NCBI GenBank assembly: GCA_003560495.1
Contig: PWLM01000254.1
Location: 1 to 53,116 of the forward strand
DNA length: 53,116 nt
Source of the DNA: Bacillus sp. (in: firmicutes)
GTDB lineage: Bacteria; Bacillota; Bacilli; Bacillales; Salisediminibacteriaceae
Direction of reading: 5' to 3'
In this document: positions 1 to 7,820 of the stretch, one piece after another
How the letters are laid out: each line of letters starts with the position of its first letter
Numbering within the stretch: position 1 is the stretch's first letter
Notes under the pieces: generated by a model
What the model was told of the DNA's origin: nothing
Database searches by the model: none
The model's input: only the letters and a program-made list of their open reading frames with translations
Translations under genes and position numbers: made by a program

Positions 1-758
1 AAATTCAAAAGATAATATTCACTGTGGGGCATAACTACCGGCCAGTTTTCATTATCATCCGGAACTTTCATGTGTATTATCTGGCCTTTCTGAGGACTTA
101 CTTCACACCAGTATCCGGATTTCTCTAAAAGTTTTCTGGACCACGCCCCGGCGGTAATAATCGTTCGGTCCGCGCGGAAGGATTCACCATCTGCCGATGC
201 ACCGTGCACGGCATTGTTCTCAGTTATCAGGGAAGCTTCACTGCGGATAACCTTAACACCCTGTTTTTCAGCTGCCCGGACCAGCGCTTCGTTTAAAGCG
301 CGCCCGTCCACTCTGGCCGAACCAGTAACATGCACTGACCGGTAGCCGTCCCGGATATAAGGAAACATGTTTTTCGTTTCCTGCTCACTGAGAAGCGAAA
401 CCTCCCCTACTTCCGGTGCATCTTCCCGTCTTTTTAAAGCGTGTTTATATTTGTGCTGAAGCCGTTCTTCCAGATCATGAAGATGAACAGCTCCTACTTT
501 TTTATAACCTGTATCTGTTTCATTAAACCATGCAAGTTTTTCCACAAGCGAGGGGTAATAAGCAGCCCCGCCCCGTGCCATATTATACCAGGCTTTATTT
601 CTTCTCTGTGAAAGCCAGGGCCCGATAATTCCTGCTCCTGCACTTGTCGCCCTTCCCGTATGATCTGCATCGAATAATGTGACTTCCTCTCCTTCGAGCG
701 CCAAATGAAAGGCAGCGGAAGCTCCCAGTATTCCGCCGCCGATTACGTTTATTTTCAT
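1..758 (-). CDS. DAO-family FAD-dependent oxidoreductase, C-terminus cut by window edge
   Basis: This is the first 252 codons of a flavoprotein of the D-amino-acid oxidase/glycine oxidase (DAO) family. Such enzymes oxidise amines or amino acids with FAD. The start is the ATG at 758, behind AGGTGG. A dinucleotide-binding motif, GGGILGAS, sits at residues 7-14, and an acidic residue ending the second strand (LFDAD) follows near residue 30. A second FAD-contact stretch (TSAGAGIIGPW) is near residue 40, and TIITAGAWS, typical of DAO proteins, near residue 205. The reading frame stays open to base 1, so the C-terminal half is missing. It is divergent from the dapA leader and probably monocistronic. 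The substrate cannot be told from this half. Confidence 0.85.
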   Translation of the reverse strand, partial: MKINVIGGGILGASAAFHLALEGEEVTLFDADHTGRATSAGAGIIGPWLSQRRNKAWYNMARGGAAYYPSLVEKLAWFNETDTGYKKVGAVHLHDLEERLQHKYKHALKRREDAPEVGEVSLLSEQETKNMFPYIRDGYRSVHVTGSARVDGRALNEALVRAAEKQGVKVIRSEASLITENNAVHGASADGESFRADRTIITAGAWSRKLLEKSGYWCEVSPQKGQIIHMKVPDDNENWPVVMPHSEYYLLN

Positions 759-794
759 TGCAACCACCTGTCAATCGTGAAATTTATATTACCA

Positions 795-823
795 TTCTAG
801 CTGAGAATAGCAGGCGGCACAAA
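795..823 (-). promoter_or_regulatory. Putative sigma-A promoter of the DAO-family gene
   Basis: On the minus strand, TTGTGC (818-823) and TAGAAT (795-800) are separated by 17 bases. They lie about 37 bases upstream of the ATG. The -10 box is good and the -35 box partial. Confidence 0.45.
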
Positions 824-849
824 CATTAGCATTGAAGTTTATCTAATCC

Positions 850-878
850 TTGCTTTTCCGTTCTTTATTTGGTAATGT
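850..878 (+). promoter_or_regulatory. Putative sigma-A promoter of the dapA leader
   Basis: TTGCTT (850-855) and TAATGT (873-878) have a 17-base spacer. They end about 37 bases before the first paired base of the lysine riboswitch, which suits transcription of the whole aptamer. Both boxes are imperfect, so the assignment rests mainly on position. Confidence 0.45.
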
Positions 879-915
879 GGGGAGCATAAACAAACATTAC
901 TTCAAAACATTTGAA

Positions 916-1097
916 GTGAGTGTAGAGGCGCACTGCTTAACAGTATGCTTTTGGAGGGAATGGAGTCCCTGTGAAAAAAGCAGAAAGGAAGAAGTGCCGA
1001 AGCAGATTTATGCTCCGCTAGTAAATCCTGCTGGGACTGTATTGAATAAATACAGTACTGTCGTACAGCCTGACGGCTGTATGGAGGGCTATCTCAC
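916..1097 (+). promoter_or_regulatory. Lysine riboswitch (L box) in the dapA leader
   Basis: The leader carries conserved L-box segments in order: TAGAGGCGCACTG (923-935), AGTATGCTTTTGGAGGGA, GTGAAAAAAGCAGAAAGGAAG, GTGCCGAAGCAGA, TGCTGGGACTGTATTGAATAA, a variable hairpin (TACAGCCTGACGGCTGTA) and GGAGGGCTATCTCAC. The outer P1 helix can form between GTGAG (916-920) and CTCAC (1093-1097). The wording closely follows the Bacillus lysC leader. L boxes bind lysine and promote termination in the leader. A terminator lies directly downstream and dapA follows, so the inferred role is lysine feedback on the first committed step of diaminopimelate synthesis. Confidence 0.93.
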
Positions 1098-1119
1098 GCT
1101 GATAAACGGATCGTTTATA

Positions 1120-1147
1120 CAGCAGCGGACCCTCGCTGCTGTTTTTT
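1120..1147 (+). terminator. Riboswitch-controlled terminator of the dapA leader
   Basis: CAGCAGCG (1120-1127) pairs with CGCTGCTG (1134-1141), followed by six T (1142-1147). It is 22 bases past the aptamer and about 80 bases before dapA, the usual place for the L-box off-state terminator. Confidence 0.88.
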
Positions 1148-1226
1148 ATGTTCGTTTTTCAAGCTATGATTTAGCTCTATTCAACCTCCGCTGAGGCGGA
1201 AAATCTATTGAATAGAGGTGTGTAGT

Positions 1227-2117
1227 ATGAATTTTGGAAGTGTGATTACTGCAATGGTAACTCCTTTTGATGCTAATGGAAGTGTAGACGTACAGGCTCT
1301 CAGACAGCTTGTTAATCATTTAATTGACAACGGATCGGATGCAATTGTCGTCGGTGGAACAACCGGGGAGGCACCGACTCTCTCCCACGCCGAAAAGGCG
1401 GCCCTTTTTAAAAATACCGTGGACTTTGCAGGCGGCAGGGTGCCTGTGATTGCCGGTACAGGTACAAACAGTACCCATGCGGCTGTTGAACTGACGCAGC
1501 TTGCCGAACAGGCAGGCGTTGATGCTGCAATGCTTTCCACGCCGTACTATAATAAACCGAGCCAGGAAGGCATGTATTATCACTTTAAAGCTGTTGCAGA
1601 TGCTGTTTCACTGCCGATAATGCTTTATAATGTTCCCGGCCGTACCGGCGTTCACCTGAGTGTGGAAACAACCGCTGCCTTGGCAGCAGACGTGGAAAAT
1701 ATTGTTTCCGTTAAAGATGCGAGCGGTGATCTGGACCATATGACAGCCGTTCTATCCTCTGTACCCGAAAATTTTACCCTGTACAGCGGTGATGACAGCC
1801 TGACACTGCCGGCTCTGTCCGTTGGTGCGTCCGGTATTATTTCTGTCGCAGCCCATATTATAGGCAATGATATGCAACGCATGGTATCTGCCTACAGTGC
1901 GGGTCAAAACCGATATGCCGCCCAGATTCACCGGGAACTTGCACCGATTATGGCAGCAATGTTCAGCGCTCCAAGTCCCGCACCGGTTAAGGCTGCTTTG
2001 GAAATGATGAATATTTCCGCAGGTTCTGTCCGTCTTCCACTGGTTCCCCTTAACGAAGAGGAAAAGGAGCTTGTTTACCGCGTTATACAGCACAACTTAT
2101 TCTCTTCCGCTGTGTAA
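1227..2117 (+). CDS. dapA: 4-Hydroxy-tetrahydrodipicolinate synthase
   Basis: DapA condenses pyruvate with aspartate semialdehyde, the first step of the lysine/diaminopimelate branch, in the cytoplasm. The protein has 296 residues, normal for the family. It shows the pyruvate-site GGTTGE (residues 43-48), the YNVPGRT stretch with Tyr134 and Arg139, and the Schiff-base lysine Lys163 in SVKDASGD. I chose the ATG at 1227 because AGAGGTG (1214-1220) lies six bases upstream and the product begins MNFGSVITAM like Bacillus DapA. The in-frame GTG at 1218 is part of the ribosome site. The gene is alone behind the lysine riboswitch and is followed by a strong terminator, so it looks monocistronic. In B. 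subtilis dapA lies in an operon with asd and dapG. Confidence 0.97.
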   Translation: MNFGSVITAMVTPFDANGSVDVQALRQLVNHLIDNGSDAIVVGGTTGEAPTLSHAEKAALFKNTVDFAGGRVPVIAGTGTNSTHAAVELTQLAEQAGVDAAMLSTPYYNKPSQEGMYYHFKAVADAVSLPIMLYNVPGRTGVHLSVETTAALAADVENIVSVKDASGDLDHMTAVLSSVPENFTLYSGDDSLTLPALSVGASGIISVAAHIIGNDMQRMVSAYSAGQNRYAAQIHRELAPIMAAMFSAPSPAPVKAALEMMNISAGSVRLPLVPLNEEEKELVYRVIQHNLFSSAV

Positions 2118-2139
2118 AATTTAGTGCTTCAACAAACCG

Positions 2140-2172
2140 AAAGACCCCGGCTATGACAGCCGGGGTCTTTTC
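2140..2172 (+). terminator. dapA terminator
   Basis: AAAGACCCCGGCT (2140-2152) and AGCCGGGGTCTTT (2158-2170) form a 13-base-pair stem with a 5-base loop, 22 bases after the dapA stop. The T run is short. Confidence 0.85.
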
Positions 2173-2688
2173 AGCTTGTTGATTAAATGATCGCTTTAGA
2201 ATATTTATTCCAGTCCGAGTATAAACTCCTTCTCTTACCGGCCCTGCCGTGGGGCTGGTCTTCAGCTGGTTGGCCTGCGCCATGAATAAGGATCTTCAGA
2301 CTGCGCTGAAATCCCACCGGCATCTCCGCCGTTACGGAGGGAAAAGCCTCTCTTTATCGAAGAAAACCGCTTCAATAAAGAGGGCATGGTAAAAACCTTT
2401 TTTCTATTTCCCTGCTGCAGCCGCAGGGGCGACTCCCTGGGCGATCCAGGACGAGGCGAAGATTCGTTTAGGAAGAAATTAGCTGAGCCCGGAAAGCGTC
2501 CCGGAAGGCGGAAGCAGGAAACCGTATATCTATACACCAAAAACACTTTTTCAGAGTGATGATTAAGTTTTGTTTTCCGGAAAAATTATTCCGGAATCTC
2601 TCCTCCCTGCCGAAGGGTTTATCATCAGCTGATTCAAAGGCGCCCTTGAAAAAATCTTCCGACTTCACTGAAGACGTCCTCATCAGAG
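2173..2688. other. Gene-free stretch with GC-rich, repeat-like DNA and a hairpin
   Basis: No convincing gene is present; the short open frames lack ribosome sites and look like no known protein. A hairpin at 2350-2382 has arms CTCTTTAT and ATAAAGAG continued by GAAG/CTTC. From about 2412 to 2525 the sequence is GC-rich and full of short near-repeats (CTGCTGCAGCCGCAGGGG, GGGCGATCCAGGACGAGG, CCCGGAAAGCGTCCCGGAA). This style resembles a decayed copy of the GC-rich intergenic repeats common in Bacillaceae. That identification is from memory of such repeats, not from a search. Confidence 0.5.
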
Positions 2689-3774
2689 CTACCCATTAAG
2701 GTTAGGATATTTCAGCTTGAGCAGACGGTATACGTTCTGTACAATTACTTTTGCTACTGCGTAGGTTGGAATTGCGAGAATTAAACCTATTAATCCGGCA
2801 AGGTTACCTGCAAGAAGCAGAAGCAGGATAATAGTGAGCGGATGAACCTGAAGCTTGTGCCCCATTACGTTTGGAGAGATCAAGTTGCTTTCGATCTGCT
2901 GAATAACGACAATCCCTCCAATAACCCACAGCGCCGTAAATGGAGAATCAAACATAGCAACTACTACCGCCGGTACCGTTCCTATAAACGGCCCGACAAA
3001 CGGGATAAGATTTGTCAGCATAGCAATAATGGCAAGAACAAGTGAATAATCCAGCCCGATAATTAAATAAAGAATATAAGCCAGGATACCTACACACACA
3101 CTGACAATGGCCTGCCCCTGGATATAAGCACTCAGTGTGGAGTCCATGTCGCGCATAATCTTCTCCCCCTCTTCCTGCTGATCGGTAGGGAAATAACGAA
3201 GAATGCTGTCCGGCAGTTTATAACCATCCTTAAGCAGGAAGAACAGGACAAAAGGAAGAACTACAAGCAGAGTAACCACGCTGAATATTACGCCGAAAAT
3301 ACTCATAAGGTTCCCGCCGAACTGGGTAAGCAGCTGCTGAAGATTATCTGTAATTGCCGATGGATCCAGCTCTTCTACTACGGGTTCTTCCTGAACCATC
3401 TGTACCCATTCGTTGTTCATCAAATTATTAAACCAGGCTTCAATATCTGAGATAATCTGCGGAAAATTATCTACAAGATTCGATATCTGGTTAGCAAGAA
3501 TCGGCCCGACAATTGCAACTATTCCGGTGCCGAGACCTATGAAAGCCAGGAATATAAGTATGATCGAAACGACCTTGGGCATAAATTTTTCGAGCAGACT
3601 TACGAGAGGTCTTAAAATATAATAAAGGACCCCTCCTACGATTATAACCGGTGCGAGCGTTGAAAAAGCTACAGCGAACGGATAAAAAACAAAGGGCACT
3701 TCCACGGCAAGTTTCACAACAAGCAGCAGAAGAACCACACTGTATAAAAATAAAAACCATTTAGACTTAGGCAT
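2689..3774 (-). CDS. AI-2E family transporter (membrane protein)
   Basis: The 361-residue protein is an integral membrane protein of the AI-2E (PF01594) family. Hydrophobic segments lie near residues 8-60, paired, and 65-95. A hydrophilic extracytoplasmic stretch with many Asn, Glu and Gln follows at about 95-155, then five or so more segments to residue 345. The glycine/proline-rich NLIPFVGPFIG near residue 255 and the late SNLISPNVMGHKLQVHPL are typical. Family members include Na+/H+ antiporters and a proposed autoinducer-2 exporter, so the substrate is open; sodium/proton exchange would suit an alkaliphile but is only inference. The ATG at 3774 follows GGAG. It stands alone downstream of the prs-like gene on the same strand. 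Confidence 0.88.
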   Translation of the reverse strand: MPKSKWFLFLYSVVLLLLVVKLAVEVPFVFYPFAVAFSTLAPVIIVGGVLYYILRPLVSLLEKFMPKVVSIILIFLAFIGLGTGIVAIVGPILANQISNLVDNFPQIISDIEAWFNNLMNNEWVQMVQEEPVVEELDPSAITDNLQQLLTQFGGNLMSIFGVIFSVVTLLVVLPFVLFFLLKDGYKLPDSILRYFPTDQQEEGEKIMRDMDSTLSAYIQGQAIVSVCVGILAYILYLIIGLDYSLVLAIIAMLTNLIPFVGPFIGTVPAVVVAMFDSPFTALWVIGGIVVIQQIESNLISPNVMGHKLQVHPLTIILLLLLAGNLAGLIGLILAIPTYAVAKVIVQNVYRLLKLKYPNLNG

Positions 3775-4008
3775 CGGTCAGCTCCTTTGGACAGGCATCT
3801 TTAAAAACTGTTCTGAATATCTCATATGCTCTTTCAAAGACAGTTTTTTCTGGAGAATTGTTTCAAAAGCCTTCACATATAATTCCAGGGTAAAATACGC
3901 TGGCTGTTCCGGCTTTCAAAAGTATTAATTAGGTTGTTTTCCAATATGATAAATACGTGAGCATTCCTGCTTCAAAGGAAGTGTTTTCCTGCTAAAAGGG
4001 TCGTACTG

Positions 4009-4040
4009 CCTGCCCGTTTTAGAACAGTTCTCCAGGCAGG
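4009..4040 (-). terminator. Possible weak terminator after the prs-like gene
   Basis: On the minus strand CCTGCC (4035-4040) can pair with GGCAGG (4009-4014) around a smaller AGAACTGTTCT palindrome, immediately after the stop codon. There is no clear T run, so this is tentative. Confidence 0.3.
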
Positions 4041-4979
4041 TTAAAAAAGCGTGCTTACCGACTCATTGTTCTGTACTCGGCGGATTCCTTCGGCCAGAAG
4101 AGAACCTATAGAAAGGACGGTAATTCTTTCATCTCTTTTTTGAGCAGGAAGATATACAGAATTAGTAATTACGACTTCTTCGAGCTCCGATTCCCTGATT
4201 CGTGATACTGCAGGTTCAGAGAGTACACCATGCGTACTGCACGCATAAACTTCATTGGCACCGAACTCTTTAAGTGCGAGGCAGCCGGATGTAACTGTTC
4301 TTGCCGTATCTATCATATCATCAATAATGATCGCTGATTTTCCTTTTATATCACCGATAATGTTGATTCCCTGCACAGCTCCCGGGTCATTTTTACGCTG
4401 TTTATCAATGAAGGCGATTGGTGCATCCAGCATATCGGCCAGCCGTCTTGCCCTGGACGTCCCGGCATTTTCAGGTGCAATAACTACAATATCTTCTAAG
4501 TTTTTCGCTTTGAAATAATCAGCAAGCAGACTGTTTGCCCTTAATTCGTCCACGGGAATATTGAAAAAGCCCTGAACCTGCGCTGCATGAAGGTCTACTG
4601 TCAGAATTCTCGTAGCACCTGCAGCTTCAAGAAGATTTGCAATCAGCTTGGCAGTAATAGGTTCCCTCGACCGTGCCTTACGATCCTGCCGGGCATATCC
4701 ATAATATGGAATAACGATATTAATCGACCGGGCAGACGCTCTTTTAAGTGCATCTATCATAATAAGAAGCTCCATTAAATATTCATTTCCGGGCTCGGAA
4801 GTGGACTGGATGAGATATGTATCATACCCTCTCACCGTCTCGTCGATGACGATTTGTACTTCCCCGTCACTGAAGCGGGTAATTGAAGAAGCTCCAATTT
4901 CCATACCGAGGTCCGATGCAATTTCCTCCGCAAGTCCTCTGTTGGAATTTAATGTGAATAATTTCATGTTATTTTGCAT
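4041..4979 (-). CDS. Divergent ribose-phosphate pyrophosphokinase (Prs) paralogue
   Basis: The 312-residue protein aligns end to end with class I Prs, which makes PRPP from ribose 5-phosphate and ATP. Kept features include RFSDGE, RQDRK near residue 100, His131 in DLHAAQVQGFF, and the catalytic-loop residues Lys193 and Arg195. Two normally rigid motifs differ. The usual PDHGG of the active-site region is PENAG (170-173 changed), and the PRPP signature DTAGT reads DTART, with Arg227 instead of Gly. The canonical Bacillus gene follows glmU; this copy is next to pssA. I infer a second, specialised or weakened Prs, possibly regulatory, rather than the housekeeping enzyme. Start at 4979 follows AGGAGGG. 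Codon use looks ordinary and there is no frameshift. Confidence 0.85.
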   Translation of the reverse strand: MQNNMKLFTLNSNRGLAEEIASDLGMEIGASSITRFSDGEVQIVIDETVRGYDTYLIQSTSEPGNEYLMELLIMIDALKRASARSINIVIPYYGYARQDRKARSREPITAKLIANLLEAAGATRILTVDLHAAQVQGFFNIPVDELRANSLLADYFKAKNLEDIVVIAPENAGTSRARRLADMLDAPIAFIDKQRKNDPGAVQGINIIGDIKGKSAIIIDDMIDTARTVTSGCLALKEFGANEVYACSTHGVLSEPAVSRIRESELEEVVITNSVYLPAQKRDERITVLSIGSLLAEGIRRVQNNESVSTLF

Positions 4980-5081
4980 TTTATTTATTCCCTCCTGCCT
5001 TTATCAATGTGTATATACTACCACAGGATGATGCTTTCTGCCTGTAATTTCAGTCGTTTTTGAATAAAGTCATTCAAAGCT

Positions 5082-5110
5082 TTTTGTTCTGCCGGTTGTT
5101 AAGGTATAAT
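5082..5110 (+). promoter_or_regulatory. Putative sigma-A promoter of pssA
   Basis: A perfect TATAAT (5105-5110) lies 17 bases after a weak TTTTGT (5082-5087), 41 bases before the pssA start codon. Confidence 0.5.
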
Positions 5111-5151
5111 GAAGGCTGGATGCATAACCTATCGGGAGGAGGAAGTTTATT

Positions 5152-5868
5152 TTGATTGTACGCCAGCTCCCTAATGGAATAACCCTTGCAAATCTCTTGT
5201 TTGGATTTTTATCTATCGGGGCTACCAGCATGGGAGATTATCAAAACGCAGCTATTTTTATTTTAATAGGTATGATGCTCGACAGTATGGACGGCTGGAC
5301 GGCAAGAAAACTTGGAGTGGAATCTACTTTTGGCAAAGAGCTCGACTCCCTTGCCGACATTGTTACTTTCGGAACAGCCCCTGCAATGCTTATATTTGGT
5401 TCAACGTTCAGTGATTTAGGAATTATCGGTCTCCTTATCGCAGGAAGTTTTCCTGTTTTTGGGGCTATTCGTCTGGCGAGGTTCAACATTGATACAGAAT
5501 CCTCGACCAAAAATTACTTTACCGGCGTCCCAATTACTGCCGCGGGTGGAATCATCGCACTGCTTACACTCTTTAATTTTGCCATACCACAGGCCGTGTT
5601 GTCGGCAGCGTATATGCTTCTCTGCATTTTAATGGTGAGTAAAATACCTGTTCCAAGCCTTAAAGAGGTGCCTGTTCCTAAATACACGATTATTATTACC
5701 GCACTTTTAATATCTCTTATTGTCGTTACAAGATACAACGCACTGATTGAATATTCTCATTTTATTATTGTTGCTATTATTTTATATATTGCCTTTTTAA
5801 TCATTTTCGCTTTGTTAAAAAAGAAAAGGCTTAGAAAAGCAGAGGGGAACGGAAAAATCCGTTCGTAA
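5152..5868 (+). CDS. pssA: CDP-diacylglycerol-serine O-phosphatidyltransferase
   Basis: PssA joins CDP-diacylglycerol and serine to make phosphatidylserine at the membrane, leading to phosphatidylethanolamine. The CDP-alcohol phosphotransferase signature is complete: Asp44, Asp47-Gly48, Ala51-Arg52, Gly61, Asp65 and Asp69. About seven hydrophobic segments follow, ending in a basic tail (KKKRLRK). At 238 residues it is longer than the 177-residue B. subtilis PssA, because of extra C-terminal membrane segments. The start is TTG at 5152, nine bases after GGGAGGAGG. The usual partner psd is not adjacent. It is convergent with the yteA-family gene and the two share a terminator that overlaps the last codons of pssA. 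Confidence 0.93.
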   Translation: MIVRQLPNGITLANLLFGFLSIGATSMGDYQNAAIFILIGMMLDSMDGWTARKLGVESTFGKELDSLADIVTFGTAPAMLIFGSTFSDLGIIGLLIAGSFPVFGAIRLARFNIDTESSTKNYFTGVPITAAGGIIALLTLFNFAIPQAVLSAAYMLLCILMVSKIPVPSLKEVPVPKYTIIITALLISLIVVTRYNALIEYSHFIIVAIILYIAFLIIFALLKKKRLRKAEGNGKIRS

Positions 5869-5883
5869 CCCTCTGCGTTTTAT
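5839..5883. terminator. Bidirectional terminator between pssA and the yteA-family gene
   Basis: GCAGAGGG (5839-5846) pairs with CCCTCTGC (5869-5876), with an inner stem GAACGGA/TCCGTTC. GTTTTATTT follows on the plus strand and TTTTC on the minus strand. The stem includes the pssA stop codon. Confidence 0.85.
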
Positions 5884-6377
5884 TTGCTTCCGCTGTTTTT
5901 TTTCGTCTGCCGTTCCTGAATTTCTTTTGAGCTTTCGTTCTGCACTTCTTCAAGAAATTCTCCGCGAAGACTGTCCCGGTGTCCTTCCGGATTTTCAGAT
6001 ATCGGATCAGCTACATCTTCTTCCACCGGCCGGTTCACACCTGTCCTGCCACTGCTGTTTTCGACTGTCGTCCGGGCCGTTGGAACAGCCTCCAGCCGCT
6101 CAAAAGGTATCTCCTCACCACTTACTTCGCAGATACCGTACGTCCCCTCTTCGATTTTAGCCAATGCTTCTTCGACGTCATACAGCTCATCTTCATCTTT
6201 TTTAGATAAAGCAAGGTCCGTGTGCTGTTCAGTCAGTTCGGTTCCTTGATCTCCCGGGTGGTTGCTGTAGTTGGACAGCTCCGTGTCCTCCGCCTGCGTA
6301 TTCTCTTTTCTGCTTACGAGCTCACTTTTTCGATTCAGAAGCATCTGCTTAAAGTGATTTAAACTTTTATTATCCAT
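5880..6377 (-). CDS. yteA: YteA-family regulatory protein (DksA/TraR-like)
   Basis: The 165-residue acidic protein matches the yteA family, which is related to TraR/DksA zinc-finger proteins and restricted to Bacillus-type bacteria. An N-terminal coiled-coil-like stretch (residues 5-25) precedes the charged ALSKKDEDELYDVEEALAKI segment. The finger core GTYGICEVSGEEIPFERLEA follows near residue 95. Only one Cys remains there, as usual for YteA, so zinc binding is unlikely. The C-terminal third is hydrophilic (PISENPEGHRDSLRGEFLEEVQ). I take the ATG at 6377, eight bases after AGGAGG; an in-frame TTG directly upstream is possible. A role in sporulation or RNA-polymerase regulation is suggested by family only. 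Confidence 0.85.
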   Translation of the reverse strand: MDNKSLNHFKQMLLNRKSELVSRKENTQAEDTELSNYSNHPGDQGTELTEQHTDLALSKKDEDELYDVEEALAKIEEGTYGICEVSGEEIPFERLEAVPTARTTVENSSGRTGVNRPVEEDVADPISENPEGHRDSLRGEFLEEVQNESSKEIQERQTKKNSGSK

Positions 6378-6860
6378 CAATAAGTCCTCCTAGTGGTTAT
6401 TTCTTAAATATTATTCACTTAAAGGTGATTCGGTAAACGTTTATATGTCCTTATCCTTCGTTTTACATAACTTCTGATCCGTATATAAAGACAGAGAAGC
6501 TTCGGCATGCACTTAAAGCTTTATATCCTTCAATAAAATGTCCACTGCGCAGCGTGTTATTATTTAAAAGATGTAAAATTAAAGCTGTGTCAAAGCATGA
6601 AGGAAAATAGAAACTTTTCCTCTCCGGACGCTCTGTAACGGCACGGAGCCTTAAAAGAGGCTGAATTAAAATGACACTGGACCGGTCTGTCTCCGGTCCA
6701 GTGTCATAGTTGATAAACTGTTTTGATGTACATTTATCCAGTATCCTTCTTCTGCAGGGCATAGGAGATACGTATCCTGACGTCAGAACCACCGTACAGG
6801 AAAGTCCCATGACGCCAGTCAGCGGCTTAACAGCTCCTGACTGTGACATGATACCGTCAG
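6378..6860. other. Gene-free stretch between yteA and pfkA
   Basis: No supported gene. It holds the 5-prime region of yteA and a strong hairpin terminator at 6663-6707. A palindrome, TAAACGTTTA, at 6434-6443 lies upstream of yteA. An open frame at 6463-6849 on the minus strand has no ribosome site and no recognisable product. Confidence 0.6.
6663..6707 (-). terminator. Terminator downstream of pfkA
   Basis: ATGACACTGGACCGG (6671-6685) and CCGGTCCAGTGTCAT (6693-6707) make a 15-base-pair stem with a 7-base loop. The minus strand continues TTTTAATTC. It lies about 155 bases after the pfkA stop. Confidence 0.8.
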
Positions 6861-7820
6861 TTAAACAGACAGTATTTCCGCCATATTGTACATGCTGTGG
6901 TCGAGCTTTTTCTTCTGCTTCATCGCTTCACTGATCGGCATCGAGAATACGCTGCTGTGACGAACTCCTACGGCCAGACCTGATTCTTCTCTCCGGAGCA
7001 GTTCTACAGCTTCAATACCAAGCCTGCTCGCCAGTATTCTGTCTGCCGACGTTGGATCCCCGCCCCGCTGAATAAAACCGAGGACAGTTATTCGAGAATT
7101 TTCTCCGGCTTCTCGCAGCAGATCTTCCTGCAGTTTCGAAGCATTTCCGGAACCTTCCGCGAGCATAATAATGTGATGCATTTTCCCTCTTTCTTTTCCT
7201 TTATTCAATCGATTTACTACATCCTGAGTAGAGACCGGATCTTCCGGGATAATAATACTTTCTGCCCCGCCGGCTATTCCTGCATACAAAGCCAGATCAC
7301 CGCAGTAGCGTCCCATCACTTCAATAATAGTTGTTTTTTCATGGGAAGTCGACGTATCCCTTATTTTGGTAACGGCATGAAGGACAGTGTTGACCGCTGT
7401 ATCAAAACCGACAGTAAAATCAGTGTACGCCAGGTCATTATCTATCGTTCCTGGAATCCCTATAGTGGCAATACCTTCCTCGGTAAGCCGCTCAGCTCCC
7501 CGGAACGAGCCGTCACCCCCGATAACTACGAGACCTTCTATCCCAAGAGCACGAAGAGAGGCCGCAGCCTTTTCCCTACCTTCTTTCGTCATAAACTCCT
7601 GGGAACGGGCGGTTTTTAAAAATGTTCCGCCTTTGTGTATGATATCTCCAACGGATGAAGCAGAGAGCTTCTTTATATCACTGTGAATCAAACCTTCATA
7701 ACCTCTGCGCACCCCATAAGGGACAATATCATAATAAACACAGGCTCTTACTACAGCACGAATTGCTGCATTCATTCCGGGAGCATCTCCCCCACTTGTT
7801 AAAACAGCTATTTTTTTCAA
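6861..7820 (-). CDS. pfkA: ATP-dependent 6-phosphofructokinase-like enzyme with altered substrate residues
   Basis: The 319-residue protein is colinear with Bacillus PfkA, which phosphorylates fructose 6-phosphate in glycolysis. The ATP-site GGDGS (101-105) with Gly104, the catalytic PGTIDND (Asp127, Asp129), Met169, Glu222, Arg243 and Arg252 are all present. Gly104 and Gly124 mark the ATP rather than the pyrophosphate type. Two fructose-6-phosphate contacts differ: Arg162 is Lys (SHEKT instead of SHERT) and His249 is Phe (LGFIQRGG instead of LGHIQRGG). Arg63 is also Lys. Arg162 belongs to the Glu161-Arg162 pair that swaps in the allosteric transition of bacterial PFK. The gene starts at TTG 7820 behind GGAGG and stands alone, without the usual pyk partner. 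It may be a second copy rather than the main glycolytic enzyme. Confidence 0.88.
   Translation of the reverse strand: MKKIAVLTSGGDAPGMNAAIRAVVRACVYYDIVPYGVRRGYEGLIHSDIKKLSASSVGDIIHKGGTFLKTARSQEFMTKEGREKAAASLRALGIEGLVVIGGDGSFRGAERLTEEGIATIGIPGTIDNDLAYTDFTVGFDTAVNTVLHAVTKIRDTSTSHEKTTIIEVMGRYCGDLALYAGIAGGAESIIIPEDPVSTQDVVNRLNKGKERGKMHHIIMLAEGSGNASKLQEDLLREAGENSRITVLGFIQRGGDPTSADRILASRLGIEAVELLRREESGLAVGVRHSSVFSMPISEAMKQKKKLDHSMYNMAEILSV

Noticed and set aside
850-1194. 114-codon open frame upstream of dapA
   Set aside because: It runs through the lysine riboswitch and its terminator, has no ribosome site, and encodes no recognisable protein.
2262-2683. Two minus-strand open frames in the GC-rich patch
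   Set aside because: They follow the repeat-like DNA, lack ribosome sites and show no domain.
6434-6443. TAAACGTTTA palindrome upstream of yteA as a cre site
   Set aside because: The outer TG and CA bases of a cre are missing, and a sporulation-type gene gives no reason to expect one.
6463-6849. 128-codon minus-strand open frame after pfkA
   Set aside because: No ribosome site, crosses the pfkA terminator hairpin, and has the composition of non-coding DNA. I also looked for a pyk remnant here and saw none.
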